Shown: positions 1 to 6,454, counted from the stretch's first letter. The stretch is DNA of 7,141 nucleotides from Chitinophagales bacterium (GCA_014380545.1 JACMJP010000382.1:1-7141); one strand, 5' to 3'. A program made the numbers and translations. The notes: generated by a model from the letters alone, not told the origin.

Positions 1-161
1 CCTGATTCATAGAAAAGCGTATTTAATTCAACGCTTTTGATATGATAACCATAAATAGGGTCATAATAATAAGTAGGGGTACAATATTGGGCATATGTTT
101 TTTCTGTATTAAAAAAAACTAATGCTGTTAAAGAGAGGAGAACAAGTAAAAATCTTTTCAT
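1..161 (-). CDS. Secreted protein, 5' end only (possible T9SS cargo/adhesin)
   Basis: This minus-strand gene begins with ATG at 161-159 and is cut off by the left edge of the window after 53 complete codons. The product starts MKRFLLVLLSLTALVFF, a short basic N-terminus followed by a hydrophobic core, then TEKTYAQ. Signal peptidase I would probably cut at A-Q, the usual site in Bacteroidota exported proteins. The mature start, QYCTPTYYYD and then GYHIKSVELNTL, resembles the conserved stretch (YC.P, then G.YI..V.LNT) that often opens GEVED-type or adhesin-like T9SS cargo proteins. That family link is inferred from a short segment only. No Shine-Dalgarno site is visible, which is normal for the phylum. 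The gene lies downstream of the large modular gene but behind that gene's terminator, so it is probably a separate transcription unit. The C-terminus and function cannot be judged. Confidence 0.8.
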   Translation of the reverse strand, partial: MKRFLLVLLSLTALVFFNTEKTYAQYCTPTYYYDPIYGYHIKSVELNTLFYES

Positions 162-233
162 GCTTGGTTATTTAGTTTGTAAAAAGCCACCGCTAAAGTT
201 ACTAAAGAAATTTTATGGAATAAAAAAAATATA

Positions 234-259
234 CGAACATATGACTGTGAAATTACAGT
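234..259 (-). promoter_or_regulatory. Possible promoter box and inverted repeat upstream of the left-edge secreted gene
   Basis: On the minus strand TATGTTCG (241-234) differs by one base from the Bacteroidota -7 box TAnnTTTG and lies about 75 nt before the ATG at 161. Immediately upstream is an inverted repeat, ACTGT-6 nt-ACAGT (244-259), which could be an operator. No convincing -33 TTG element sits at the right distance. Both calls rest on short matches in AT-rich DNA and are weak. Confidence 0.25.
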
Positions 260-285
260 TCTCGGATAATAAACCATTATTTCAG

Positions 286-325
286 ATATAAAAACAGAAA
301 GCCCCCAAAGTTATACGGGGGTTTT
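286..325 (-). terminator. Intrinsic terminator of the large modular gene
   Basis: Read on the minus strand, CCCCC (321-317) and GGGGG (306-302) form a stem around a 10-nt loop. A-T pairs flank it with one bulge, and a T-rich run (TTTCTGTTTTT) follows. The stem begins about 27 nt after the TAA at 350-348, the expected place for the terminator of the large gene. The plus strand also reads GGGGG followed by TTTT, so weak bidirectional activity is possible, but no plus-strand gene leads into it. Confidence 0.7.
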
Positions 326-347
326 CCTGATGTATTAGAATTAAAAT

Positions 348-3300
348 TTATTTAGTCAGTACAATTTGTTTTGTAAATTGTTCATCATCAGCAGTAACTT
401 TTAATTGATAAACGCCATCTGCAAAACTGCGCATATCAATTTCATAAGCACCTGTCTGAATAACCCCCGGAGCAAGTGTCCAGATCGTTTCGCCAAGGAT
501 ATTTACAAGTTCAAACTGCACATCATGTGTATTTGCAAAATTTACATCCACTACTGTAATGCCTGATGTTGGGTTAGGATACACCTGTGTTGCATTTGCA
601 AGTTCGGTATCTTCTATTGCATCATCAATTACTGAAACAGTTGTTGTATAAACATCTTCACCGCAACTGTTACTAACAGTAAGTGTAACGGTGTAAGAGC
701 CCGCAGCATCATAACTATGACTTGGATTTGCGATTGAAGATGTTGTAGCATCTCCAAATGTCCACTCATAGGTAGCACCACCAGTTGATGTGTTTGTAAA
801 TGTAACTGAAAGGCCTACAGCTGTATAAGTGAAACTTCCGGTAGGAGAGTAATTTACTGTAACAGTTAAGGCATCCGTAGCTGAACAACCTGTAACAGGG
901 TTTGTAACTGTAACAGAGAAAGTACCTGTTTCAGTAACTACAATTGTTTGTGTTGTAGCACCTGTACTCCATGCATAAGTTGAACCCGGGTTACCTGCAT
1001 CAATTATATGCTCATCGCAAATGGTAACGTTTGGTCCAAGGTTAACAAGTGGAGTTGCAAGTGAAGTAATAACCGAAGTAAACAAGTCATTTGTTTCATC
1101 ACCGTCACCGCTGAAGGAAGTCCAGACAGACAGGTCATGATCCCCTGTTCCTGAAAAATCACCTAAAGTTGTGAATGTATATGTATCAGAAGCGCCTGAT
1201 TCAAGGGGACCAGGATAAGTTTCTGATACAGGAGTAAATGCATCAATTTGATAATTAACCGGAACATTCTCTATAGAGGTAGGTCCAAAGTTGGTTATCT
1301 CAATAGTGATAGTTTCATCACTGCCCAATCCGCAACCACTTTCAGGAGAGAGCAGGTCAGTAACACCTACATCAACTGGAGCACACAGTTTCAAATAATC
1401 AATCATGTTTCTGTGCATGTTCTGTCCTTCTTCAGGTGCATAGTACCAGTATTCCGGTGAATATAACTGTGAGAACATAACCATTCCATCTCCCCATGAT
1501 TTTTCAGCCAATAGATCGTAACCGGAAAAATCTTCTTCAAATAATAAAGTGTAATCGCCAGATAACTGACCATACCCCATAAAATCCCCTGAATATTCAG
1601 TAAATACAGGAGTAAAAGGACCTACAAATACCGGGTGTGTCGCATCCACTGCAGTAACATCGTATGAGTAATAGTAGTTGGTCATTTCAACGCCATCGAA
1701 TCCAAGATCCATACTGGCGATTTCATATTGGCTTGCATTCAATAACAAGTTACCGCCGGATTCAACCCATGCCTGCACAAGATCTAGGTTATTATCAAGG
1801 AATGATTTTAATTCAGTTCCATGATCACCACCGCCATTCAGATAAATGAAGCAATTGTCTTCGTTAAATACATCCATTGGATCTATTGTTTCAAAATAAT
1901 CAAGTGTCCATGAACCTGATCCAAATACATCATCCATTGCACTTCCATACTCATAACCATAGAATGGTTCCCATCCTGAGAAATTGGAATATATCAAATA
2001 AGCACCTGTTCCACTAATAGGCGAAAGATTCAGCACATCATTACAAGTACTGTCATTTGAAATGTCCTCATCAGACTCAAGTTCTGTCCATGCACAAATA
2101 TTGTGTATGCCATCAGTAGTAAAGGCATCTGTTGTTGTTATGAAGGTAAATAATACTTCATCACCTGCATTTAAAGTTACACCACTATAAGGTTCAGTAA
2201 CAATTGCGCCGCCGTCAACCTGATAAGAAACATCAAAATCATCCTGTGGTAATGTGCCAAGATTTTCTATTAGCACACTTACTGTTTCTGTTGTAGTGTA
2301 ATCCACGGACGCCAGCTCAGGAGCCTCAATAGAAGTAGCAGCCATATCATTGGCATACGGATCCTGGATATTGATATTGTCAATAGCAACACCGTCATAT
2401 CCTGTAAAGAAGGTTGATGCAAAGAAAAATCTGAACTGCACATTCGGTTCGCCAGCAAGGGCAGTAATATCATGCATTGCATGAACCCATCCACCGCTTG
2501 ATCCTACCCATGCTGAATCATATGTAAATGTGATTGGATCGTATCCAAAAGAGTAACACTGACCAGTGTACCAGTTTTCATAATCATCACCGGTTTCATA
2601 ATCCACAACATCCCATGAAGCACCACCATCTAATGAATATTCTAATCTTGCTCCATCCCAGAAGTCCGGAGTTGCCCACCAGATATCAAACTCTATATAA
2701 GGTAATACTAAAGAAGTAAGGTCAAAACAAGGTCCCTGGATATAAGATTGTTCACCGTAATCATAGTCACCCAAAAGATCAGTAGTCCATGAGTTTACAC
2801 TTAAAGGAGTAGCATCAGGTGCACCAATAATTACAAAACTTTCAGGGTCACCTAATTCCCATGTGCTGCTTGTTCCGCCAGTAAACCAACTGCTTGCACC
2901 GGTTTCAAAATCCTGATAATAAGGAAATGAAGAAATAGTAAGATAACTATTTACAGCTTTATCAGCAGTATCATTAGCAACAATGAGGTCTCCCGGCATC
3001 TCTGTCCATGCTATAATTTCATGTAAACCTGTTGTGAAAGGGAAAGGAATAAGGAATGTGAAATCTGCTATATCACCTGAAGCGATAGTATCCTCATAGA
3101 AGGCAGTATATACAAGCCCGCCATCTACCTGGTATTTAACCGGTATGTCTGTTTGATCAAGGAATCCATAGTTTGCTATTTTAACAGAAACTGTAGTTAA
3201 TCCCAAGTCGCAACCGTCATCAGGGTCGGTAATTCCAAGTACACCCAGATCAACATCTGCCAGTGTACATGTTGCTTGGTATTGAAAGATGCTCGCTCTC

Positions 3301-4751
3301 ATATTAAAAGCTTCAGCAGCAGGTAACTGGTAGGCACTTGGTGTCATTCCACCGAATATTACCCTTCCTGCTCCCCATTCTTTTTCTGCCAGTATAATTC
3401 TATCAGGATTATAGGTATCATGAATAAGAGGTATAATATCGCCACCTGAAACGCTGGCATAACCTAAAGTACCTGTCCAGCTTGTTCCTGTGGGTGTAAA
3501 ATAATAATTAAATATAGGGTGTTCAGTATCTGTTGCTTCTCCATTATATGTATACCAGGAATAATCAAGGGAAACACCGCCAAACAGGAAGTCCATTCCA
3601 TCTCCTGAATAAGGTGCAGAGGTCATAGTTAAATGACCTCCTGAAGCTACCCAGTTTTGCACAGTAGTTTCATTGCTTTGAAGGAATGTTTCCAGTTCTT
3701 CAGACATATCAGCACCTCCATCAATAAAAATAAAGCATGTTCCAGTTCCGAATACAACAGCAGGATCTAAGGTTTCAAAATATTCGGTTGTCCATTCTCC
3801 TGAACCGAATACAGAATCCATTGCGGCACTATTTGAATTCGTAAAAAATGGCTCAGAGCCTCCATAAATATTAGAGTATAAATAATATGCTGCATCACCG
3901 GATATTGGCTCCAGGTTTGAAACAACAGTATATAGTGTATCATTCGGATGATATTCATCAATAGCAAGAGATGTCCAGATCTTCACATCATAATCTCCAT
4001 CAGTACCGAAATCTGCCGTAATAGTAAATGGGATATCAACAGATTCGCCAAAAGAAAGCGGGTCTCCAGTGTAAGGTTCAGATATAGCTGCGCCACCGTC
4101 AATCTCATAGAATACACTGAATACCGACTGGTCATTTAAACCAACATTCGTAACGTTTACAATTATAGTTTCAGTAGAGGTAAGAGATGGCATTGACTCA
4201 GGAGCAGAAAGTGCTGTCATTTCAAGATCATTTTCATATGGATCCTGTATATTTATATTGTCAACTGCGATACCATCATAGCCGCTATTCCAGCCATAAG
4301 TTTTAAAATGAAACCTGAGTTGTACATTAGGTTCTCCTGCAAGAGAAGTAATGTCGTGCTTAGCATGTATCCATGTTCCGCTGCTGCCTGTCCAGGCTGA
4401 ATCATAAGAAAATGTGATAGGGTCGTAGCCAAAAACATAGGCAATATTGTTATACCAGTTCTCTGAATTTTCTCCTTCTCCACTATCAACAATATCCCAT
4501 GTTGCTCCGCCATCAAGAGAATACTCAAGATTCACACCTTCATTATAGTCTGGTGTATTCCACCATATATCAAATGCAATATATGGCGCAGCGAGACTTG
4601 AGAAATCAAAGCACGGACCCTGCAGATAGGAGTCTTCAAAAGAAGGATAAGTGTAGTAATAATAATCATCCAGATCAGTAGCCCATGAGTTTAAACTTCC
4701 CGGAGTTGCCGGTGGCGCTCCTGTAATAACGGGACCTAGGGGCTCGCCAAG
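348..4751 (-). CDS. C-terminal remainder of the modular T9SS surface protein (no own start or signal peptide)
   Basis: The frame continues without a gap after the TAA: LGEPLGPVITGAPPATP aligns with LGDPESFVIIGAPDATP of the next module copy. The first usable start is GTG 4535-4533, giving 1395 residues, but this GTG is Val450 inside the MAM-like domain (LEYSLDGGATW). No signal peptide follows, so it is not a credible natural start. Contents are the rest of MAM-like 1, CARDB-like 2, a full second module, a third amidotransferase-like domain (from GTGAYLIYSN) with a CARDB-like domain, an Ig-like domain (TICDEHIIDAGNPGSTYAWS), a PKD domain (YEWTFGDATTSS) and the T9SS type A sorting domain (YPNPTSG to IVLTK). 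Reading quality and residue choice stay even across all 4.4 kb, so this part was under selection until very recently. On its own it would be an unexported protein. Confidence 0.75.
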   Translation of the reverse strand, partial: LGEPLGPVITGAPPATPGSLNSWATDLDDYYYYTYPSFEDSYLQGPCFDFSSLAAPYIAFDIWWNTPDYNEGVNLEYSLDGGATWDIVDSGEGENSENWYNNIAYVFGYDPITFSYDSAWTGSSGTWIHAKHDITSLAGEPNVQLRFHFKTYGWNSGYDGIAVDNINIQDPYENDLEMTALSAPESMPSLTSTETIIVNVTNVGLNDQSVFSVFYEIDGGAAISEPYTGDPLSFGESVDIPFTITADFGTDGDYDVKIWTSLAIDEYHPNDTLYTVVSNLEPISGDAAYYLYSNIYGGSEPFFTNSNSAAMDSVFGSGEWTTEYFETLDPAVVFGTGTCFIFIDGGADMSEELETFLQSNETTVQNWVASGGHLTMTSAPYSGDGMDFLFGGVSLDYSWYTYNGEATDTEHPIFNYYFTPTGTSWTGTLGYASVSGGDIIPLIHDTYNPDRIILAEKEWGAGRVIFGGMTPSAYQLPAAEAFNMRASIFQYQATCTLADVDLGVLGITDPDDGCDLGLTTVSVKIANYGFLDQTDIPVKYQVDGGLVYTAFYEDTIASGDIADFTFLIPFPFTTGLHEIIAWTEMPGDLIVANDTADKAVNSYLTISSFPYYQDFETGASSWFTGGTSSTWELGDPESFVIIGAPDATPLSVNSWTTDLLGDYDYGEQSYIQGPCFDLTSLVLPYIEFDIWWATPDFWDGARLEYSLDGGASWDVVDYETGDDYENWYTGQCYSFGYDPITFTYDSAWVGSSGGWVHAMHDITALAGEPNVQFRFFFASTFFTGYDGVAIDNINIQDPYANDMAATSIEAPELASVDYTTTETVSVLIENLGTLPQDDFDVSYQVDGGAIVTEPYSGVTLNAGDEVLFTFITTTDAFTTDGIHNICAWTELESDEDISNDSTCNDVLNLSPISGTGAYLIYSNFSGWEPFYGYEYGSAMDDVFGSGSWTLDYFETIDPMDVFNEDNCFIYLNGGGDHGTELKSFLDNNLDLVQAWVESGGNLLLNASQYEIASMDLGFDGVEMTNYYYSYDVTAVDATHPVFVGPFTPVFTEYSGDFMGYGQLSGDYTLLFEEDFSGYDLLAEKSWGDGMVMFSQLYSPEYWYYAPEEGQNMHRNMIDYLKLCAPVDVGVTDLLSPESGCGLGSDETITIEITNFGPTSIENVPVNYQIDAFTPVSETYPGPLESGASDTYTFTTLGDFSGTGDHDLSVWTSFSGDGDETNDLFTSVITSLATPLVNLGPNVTICDEHIIDAGNPGSTYAWSTGATTQTIVVTETGTFSVTVTNPVTGCSATDALTVTVNYSPTGSFTYTAVGLSVTFTNTSTGGATYEWTFGDATTSSIANPSHSYDAAGSYTVTLTVSNSCGEDVYTTTVSVIDDAIEDTELANATQVYPNPTSGITVVDVNFANTHDVQFELVNILGETIWTLAPGVIQTGAYEIDMRSFADGVYQLKVTADDEQFTKQIVLTK
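379..435 (-). repeat. 57-nt direct repeat in the T9SS sorting domain (copy A)
   Basis: These 57 bases are identical to 7085-7141 at the right edge of the window. They encode the run MRSFADGVYQLKVTADDEQ at the end of the sorting domain. Beyond position 379 toward the stop codon the two copies differ at a few bases while the protein stays identical. The match may extend past the right window edge. Confidence 0.9.
1062..2015 (-). repeat. Module copy 3, partial and diverged (amidotransferase-like plus CARDB-like only)
   Basis: The unit runs from ISGTGAYLIYSNFSGWEPFYG (1290) to about residue 1607. It keeps the fold landmarks NCFIYLNGGG, WVESGGNLLLNAS, EKSWGDGMVMFSQ and the closing LKLC (Cys1500), and then SGCGLG. 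It is clearly less similar to copies 1 and 2 than they are to each other, and the MAM-like and second CARDB-like domains are absent. The chain passes straight into the Ig-like and PKD domains. Copy 3 is probably the older unit, with copies 1 and 2 from a later internal duplication. Confidence 0.7.
2016..3902 (-). repeat. Module copy 2 of the surface protein (about 629 codons)
   Basis: The unit runs from ISGDAAYYLYSNIYGG (residue 661) to before ISGTGAYLIYSN (1290), with the same four domains as copy 1. It is intact throughout. STWELGDP carries GAA (Glu1009, 2858-2856) exactly where copy 1 has TAA, which identifies the wild-type codon. MAM-like 2 spans FPYYQDFETG (986) to NINIQDPY (1176). Confidence 0.8.
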
Positions 4752-5804
4752 TTACCATGTACTGTTAGTGCCGTTTGTGAACCACAAAGGTGACCCAGCT
4801 TCAAAATTCTCATAATAAGGGAATGAACTAACTATAGAATAGCTGTTTATTATTTTGCCTGCAGAATCGTTAGCAACTATCAGGTCGTCCGGCATAGATG
4901 TCCATGCATCAATAGTGTGCTCTCCCAATGCGAAAGGATATGCAGTAAAGAAAGTAAAATCCATTATATCTCCGGGAGCAATTGGCCCATCAAAAAATTC
5001 TGTATAAACCAAACCTCCGCCATCTATCTGGTAATTGACAGGAATATCAGTTTGTTCAAGAAATCCATAATTTGCAAGTTTTACACTTACTGATTGCATG
5101 CCTATATCACAACCATTATCAGGACCGACAACTCCAAGCACTCCAAGGTCAATATCAGCATACGCACAGGTTGCCAGATATTGTATAATACTTGCCCTTA
5201 AATTAGCTGCTTCAGTTGCGGGGGAATGGAAGAAGTTCGGAGTCATACCGCCAAATATTACCTTTCCTGATCCCCATTCTTTTTCTGCCATCACATATTT
5301 GTCAGGAGTGTAAGCATCATGAATAAGGGGTATTATATCGCCACCTGAAACTGTAGCATGCCCGAATGAACTTCCTGTCCAGCTTGTGCCGACAGGTGTA
5401 AAGTAATAATTAAAGATCGGGTGCGCTTCATCAGTGGCTTCAGCAGTACCTGTGTACCAGGAATATTCCAGCGTAACGCCATCAAAGTGGAAATCCATTC
5501 CACCACCCTCATTGGGAGCAGAATTTAGGAGTAAATGGCCACCTAGTGCAACCCAATCTTCAATAGTTGAAGCGTTATCTGAAAGGAAAGTTTCCAGTTC
5601 ATCAGCCATTGCATCACCTCCTTCCATGTAAATAAAACATGTTCCTGTGCCGAATACAGTAGCAACATCCAAAGTTTCATAATATTCAGTTGTCCATTCT
5701 CCGGCACCAAATACAGCATCCATGGCTGTGCTGTTAGTAGTTGTGTACCATGGCTCAGCTCCGCCATAAGCATTTGAGTAAAGATAATAAGCCGCATCAC
5801 CAAC
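3903..5804 (-). repeat. Module copy 1 of the surface protein (about 634 codons)
   Basis: The unit runs from VGDAAYYLYSN (residue 27) to just before the next ISGDAAYYLYSN. Equivalent aspartates are residues 29 and 663, a 634-codon period. It contains the four-domain set: amidotransferase-like, CARDB-like, MAM-like and CARDB-like. Conserved cysteines (TCFI at 82, the ATC at 239, NGCDIG at 258, QGPCFD) recur in copy 2, which suggests structural disulphides. Copies 1 and 2 are also visibly alike in DNA, for example around 3421-3520 against 5331-5430. Confidence 0.8.
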
Positions 5805-5882
5805 AAGTTGGCCATATAGCAATGGTGAGGAAAAAATGCTCACCAACAAAAATGAGAAGCGTAAGTGTTTAAAACAGTTCAT
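4752..5882 (-). CDS. N-terminal fragment of the modular surface protein (376 aa before the internal TAA)
   Basis: The start chosen is ATG 5882-5880 because it is followed by MNCFKHLRFSFLLVSIFSS and PLLYGQ, a good signal peptide with likely cleavage at G24-Q25. The frame is open up to a TTG at 5924, but those 14 extra residues (LFKPIYLKTKHIT) would put charged residues ahead of the signal. The mature part holds one amidotransferase-like domain (29-239), with the glycine pair of WVALGGHLLL and the G-rich strand EWGSGKVIFGG. No GxCxG nucleophile elbow is present, so it is unlikely to be catalytic. A CARDB-like Ig domain (240-347, DIDLGVLGVVGPDNGCDIG) follows, then the first 23 residues of a MAM-like domain (FPYYENFEAG). 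It stops at NSTW-TAA. This product would be exported to the periplasm but lacks a sorting domain, so T9SS could not pass it across the outer membrane. Confidence 0.75.
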   Translation of the reverse strand: MNCFKHLRFSFLLVSIFSSPLLYGQLVGDAAYYLYSNAYGGAEPWYTTTNSTAMDAVFGAGEWTTEYYETLDVATVFGTGTCFIYMEGGDAMADELETFLSDNASTIEDWVALGGHLLLNSAPNEGGGMDFHFDGVTLEYSWYTGTAEATDEAHPIFNYYFTPVGTSWTGSSFGHATVSGGDIIPLIHDAYTPDKYVMAEKEWGSGKVIFGGMTPNFFHSPATEAANLRASIIQYLATCAYADIDLGVLGVVGPDNGCDIGMQSVSVKLANYGFLEQTDIPVNYQIDGGGLVYTEFFDGPIAPGDIMDFTFFTAYPFALGEHTIDAWTSMPDDLIVANDSAGKIINSYSIVSSFPYYENFEAGSPLWFTNGTNSTW

Positions 5883-5964
5883 AGTAATGTGTTTAGTTTT
5901 AAGATAAATTGGTTTAAAAAGCAATTAGAAATATGAAAAGGAATATTTGATCAGAAGCCATCTG

Positions 5965-5972
5965 CAAATATT
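5965..5972 (-). promoter_or_regulatory. Weak candidate -7 promoter box for the large modular gene
   Basis: On the minus strand AATATTTG (preceded by TAT) matches seven of eight bases of the Bacteroidota -7 box TAnnTTTG and lies about 85 nt upstream of the ATG at 5882. No good -33 TTG partner is found at 19-21 nt, so it is only a candidate. The tandem 22-bp repeat at 6017-6060 lies 45-90 bp further upstream, a plausible position for an activator site. Confidence 0.25.
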
Positions 5973-6016
5973 ATAAAATTGTAATAAAGGTAAATAATGG
6001 AATTTTAAATTACCAA

Positions 6017-6060
6017 AAAATGACTTTCTAAAGACAATAAAATGACTTTTCTAAGACAAT
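6017..6060. repeat. Tandem 22-bp direct repeat, two units
   Basis: Units 6017-6038 and 6039-6060 abut exactly. Both begin AAAATGACTTT and end AGACAAT, and differ only by a shift of one T and one A in the middle. A 22-bp period is about two helical turns, so both units would face the same side of the DNA. The repeat lies between the minus-strand large gene and the plus-strand candidate small RNA. It could bind a dimeric regulator such as a LytTR-type protein, whose half-sites are spaced about this far apart, but that is inference. Confidence 0.6.
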
Positions 6061-6128
6061 TGACAATATGAGAAAAAACGGGAAGTGAAAAGAAAGTAGC
6101 AGCAAATGAAAAAATTATAAAATCCGTT

Positions 6129-6136
6129 TATATTTG
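6129..6136 (+). promoter_or_regulatory. Perfect TAnnTTTG -7 promoter box for the candidate small RNA
   Basis: TATATTTG is an exact match to the -7 consensus of Bacteroidota housekeeping promoters. It lies just ahead of two GC-rich hairpins ending in a T-tract. No TTG is seen at the expected -33 position, because the upstream DNA is A-rich. The case therefore rests on this box plus the terminator that follows. Confidence 0.45.
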
Positions 6137-6195
6137 CCCTGTGTTTTCATGGGGATCCCCGGTAAGGTCGTTCTGGCTGAACCGGGGTTTTTTTA
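6137..6195 (+). ncRNA. Candidate small structured RNA with two hairpins and an intrinsic terminator
   Basis: The segment is the most GC-rich in an otherwise AT-rich intergenic region and folds by eye into two hairpins. The first pairs CCCUGUG (6137-6143) with CAUGGGG (6148-6154) around UUUU, including two G-U pairs. The second pairs CCCCGGU (6157-6163) with ACCGGGG (6181-6187), then an AA/GA internal loop, then GGUC with GGCU around a five-base loop. Seven Ts follow. No ORF leads into it from the plus strand, so it is not the tail of an mRNA in this window. The exact transcription start is uncertain, and part of hairpin 1 could lie outside the transcript. The layout recalls short Bacteroidota RNAs such as the Flavo-1 motif, but I cannot confirm membership from memory. 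Alternatively it is an orphan terminator left after a gene decayed. Confidence 0.45.
6157..6195 (+). terminator. Strong rho-independent terminator, plus strand
   Basis: A perfect 7-bp GC-rich stem, CCCCGGT (6157-6163) with ACCGGGG (6181-6187), is followed directly by seven Ts (6188-6194). The loop side is 17 nt and can form a further 4-bp helix. It is the 3' end of the candidate small RNA, since no plus-strand coding gene precedes it. Confidence 0.75.
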
Positions 6196-6291
6196 TTGTT
6201 TGTTCTTCTTTTTTAATAAAAAACAAAACCCATTAAACCTCCGCTTTTAATTTACCCGAACTCTAGAAATGATCTTATAACAATTATATGA

Positions 6292-6454
6292 ATTGAAAAT
6301 TGCAATGAAATATATATTGAATATGCAGGAAAAAATAATGATGCGGTATAATTGTTTACAAAATAATTCTGTTACAATAAATATAGAAAATTTAGAAAAT
6401 GGTATTTATTTAATTAAAGCAACAGTTAATGAAAATAGTTTTGTAAGAAAATAG
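6292..6454 (+). pseudogene. Frameshifted remnant of a T9SS type A sorting domain
   Basis: Two overlapping plus-strand frames together spell a sorting-domain tail. Frame 1 (6292-6348) reads NEIYIEYAGKNNDAV and then stops; it matches the IYN..GK strand of these domains. Frame 2 (to TAG 6452-6454) reads VTINIENLENGIYLIKATV followed by NENSFVRK; it matches the usual D.S.L.NGIYL.K segment and the final basic strand. A frameshift between about 6349 and 6370 separates them. The TAG cuts off the last few residues normally present after F-V-K-K. No YPNP motif is found upstream. A 49-codon ORF from ATG 6305 exists but has no signal peptide and is unlikely to be a real gene. The fragment is on the opposite strand to the flanking cargo genes and belongs to a different sorting-domain subtype, so it did not derive from them directly. 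Confidence 0.6.

Larger units (their letters stand above)
348..5882 (-). pseudogene. Large modular T9SS-secreted surface protein, interrupted by one in-frame TAA
   Basis: This is the whole locus: ATG 5882-5880 to TAA 350-348, 1844 codons in one frame with a single internal stop at codon 377 (4754-4752). The following order is read from the sequence. Signal peptide 1-24. Module copy 1: amidotransferase-like fold 29-239, CARDB-like 240-347, MAM-like 354-549 and CARDB-like 550-660. Copy 2: 663-872, 874-985, 986-1176 and 1177-1289. Partial copy 3: 1292-1500 plus CARDB-like 1501-1607. Ig-like about 1612-1681. PKD about 1682-1755, with W1707-T-F-G-D. T9SS type A sorting domain 1768-1844, from YPNPTSG to IVLTK. 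Known T9SS cargo with such domains crosses the outer membrane and is anchored or released; an adhesive or matrix role is inferred. Codon 377 aligns with Glu1009 (GAA) of copy 2, so one G-to-T change explains the break. No other lesion is seen. It may be a very young pseudogene, a phase-like or readthrough state, or a sequencing or assembly error. Confidence 0.85.

Noticed and set aside
4487..4532. Asp-box (BNR) motif SLDGGATW suggesting a sialidase
   Set aside because: It occurs once per MAM-like domain (also SLDGGASW in copy 2), not as the several spaced copies of a beta-propeller, and no sialidase catalytic residues are seen.
348..4535. GTG at 4535 as the true start of a 1395-residue gene
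   Set aside because: The codon is Val450 in the middle of a MAM-like domain. No signal peptide follows, and the frame and homology continue upstream through the TAA.
4752..4754. Reassigned TAA codon (alternative genetic code)
   Set aside because: TAA ends the large gene itself at 348-350, and no other internal TAA occurs in 5.5 kb of coding sequence.
1062..5804. CRISPR array or mobile element from the repeated sequence
   Set aside because: The repeats are about 1.9 kb in-frame coding modules, not short direct repeats with spacers, and no transposase or terminal inverted repeats were seen.
1248..5815. Other ORFs of 60-91 codons overlapping the large gene on both strands
   Set aside because: They are shadows of the long minus-strand frame, with low-complexity or implausible composition and no start signals or domains.
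5883..5924. TTG at 5924 as the start of the large gene
   Set aside because: It would add 14 charged or irregular residues before a clean signal peptide. The ATG at 5882 gives a standard N-terminus.
6151..6160. GGGGATCCCC palindrome as an operator
   Set aside because: It straddles the two hairpins of the candidate RNA and is better explained by their stem arms. As RNA it could only form a three-pair hairpin.
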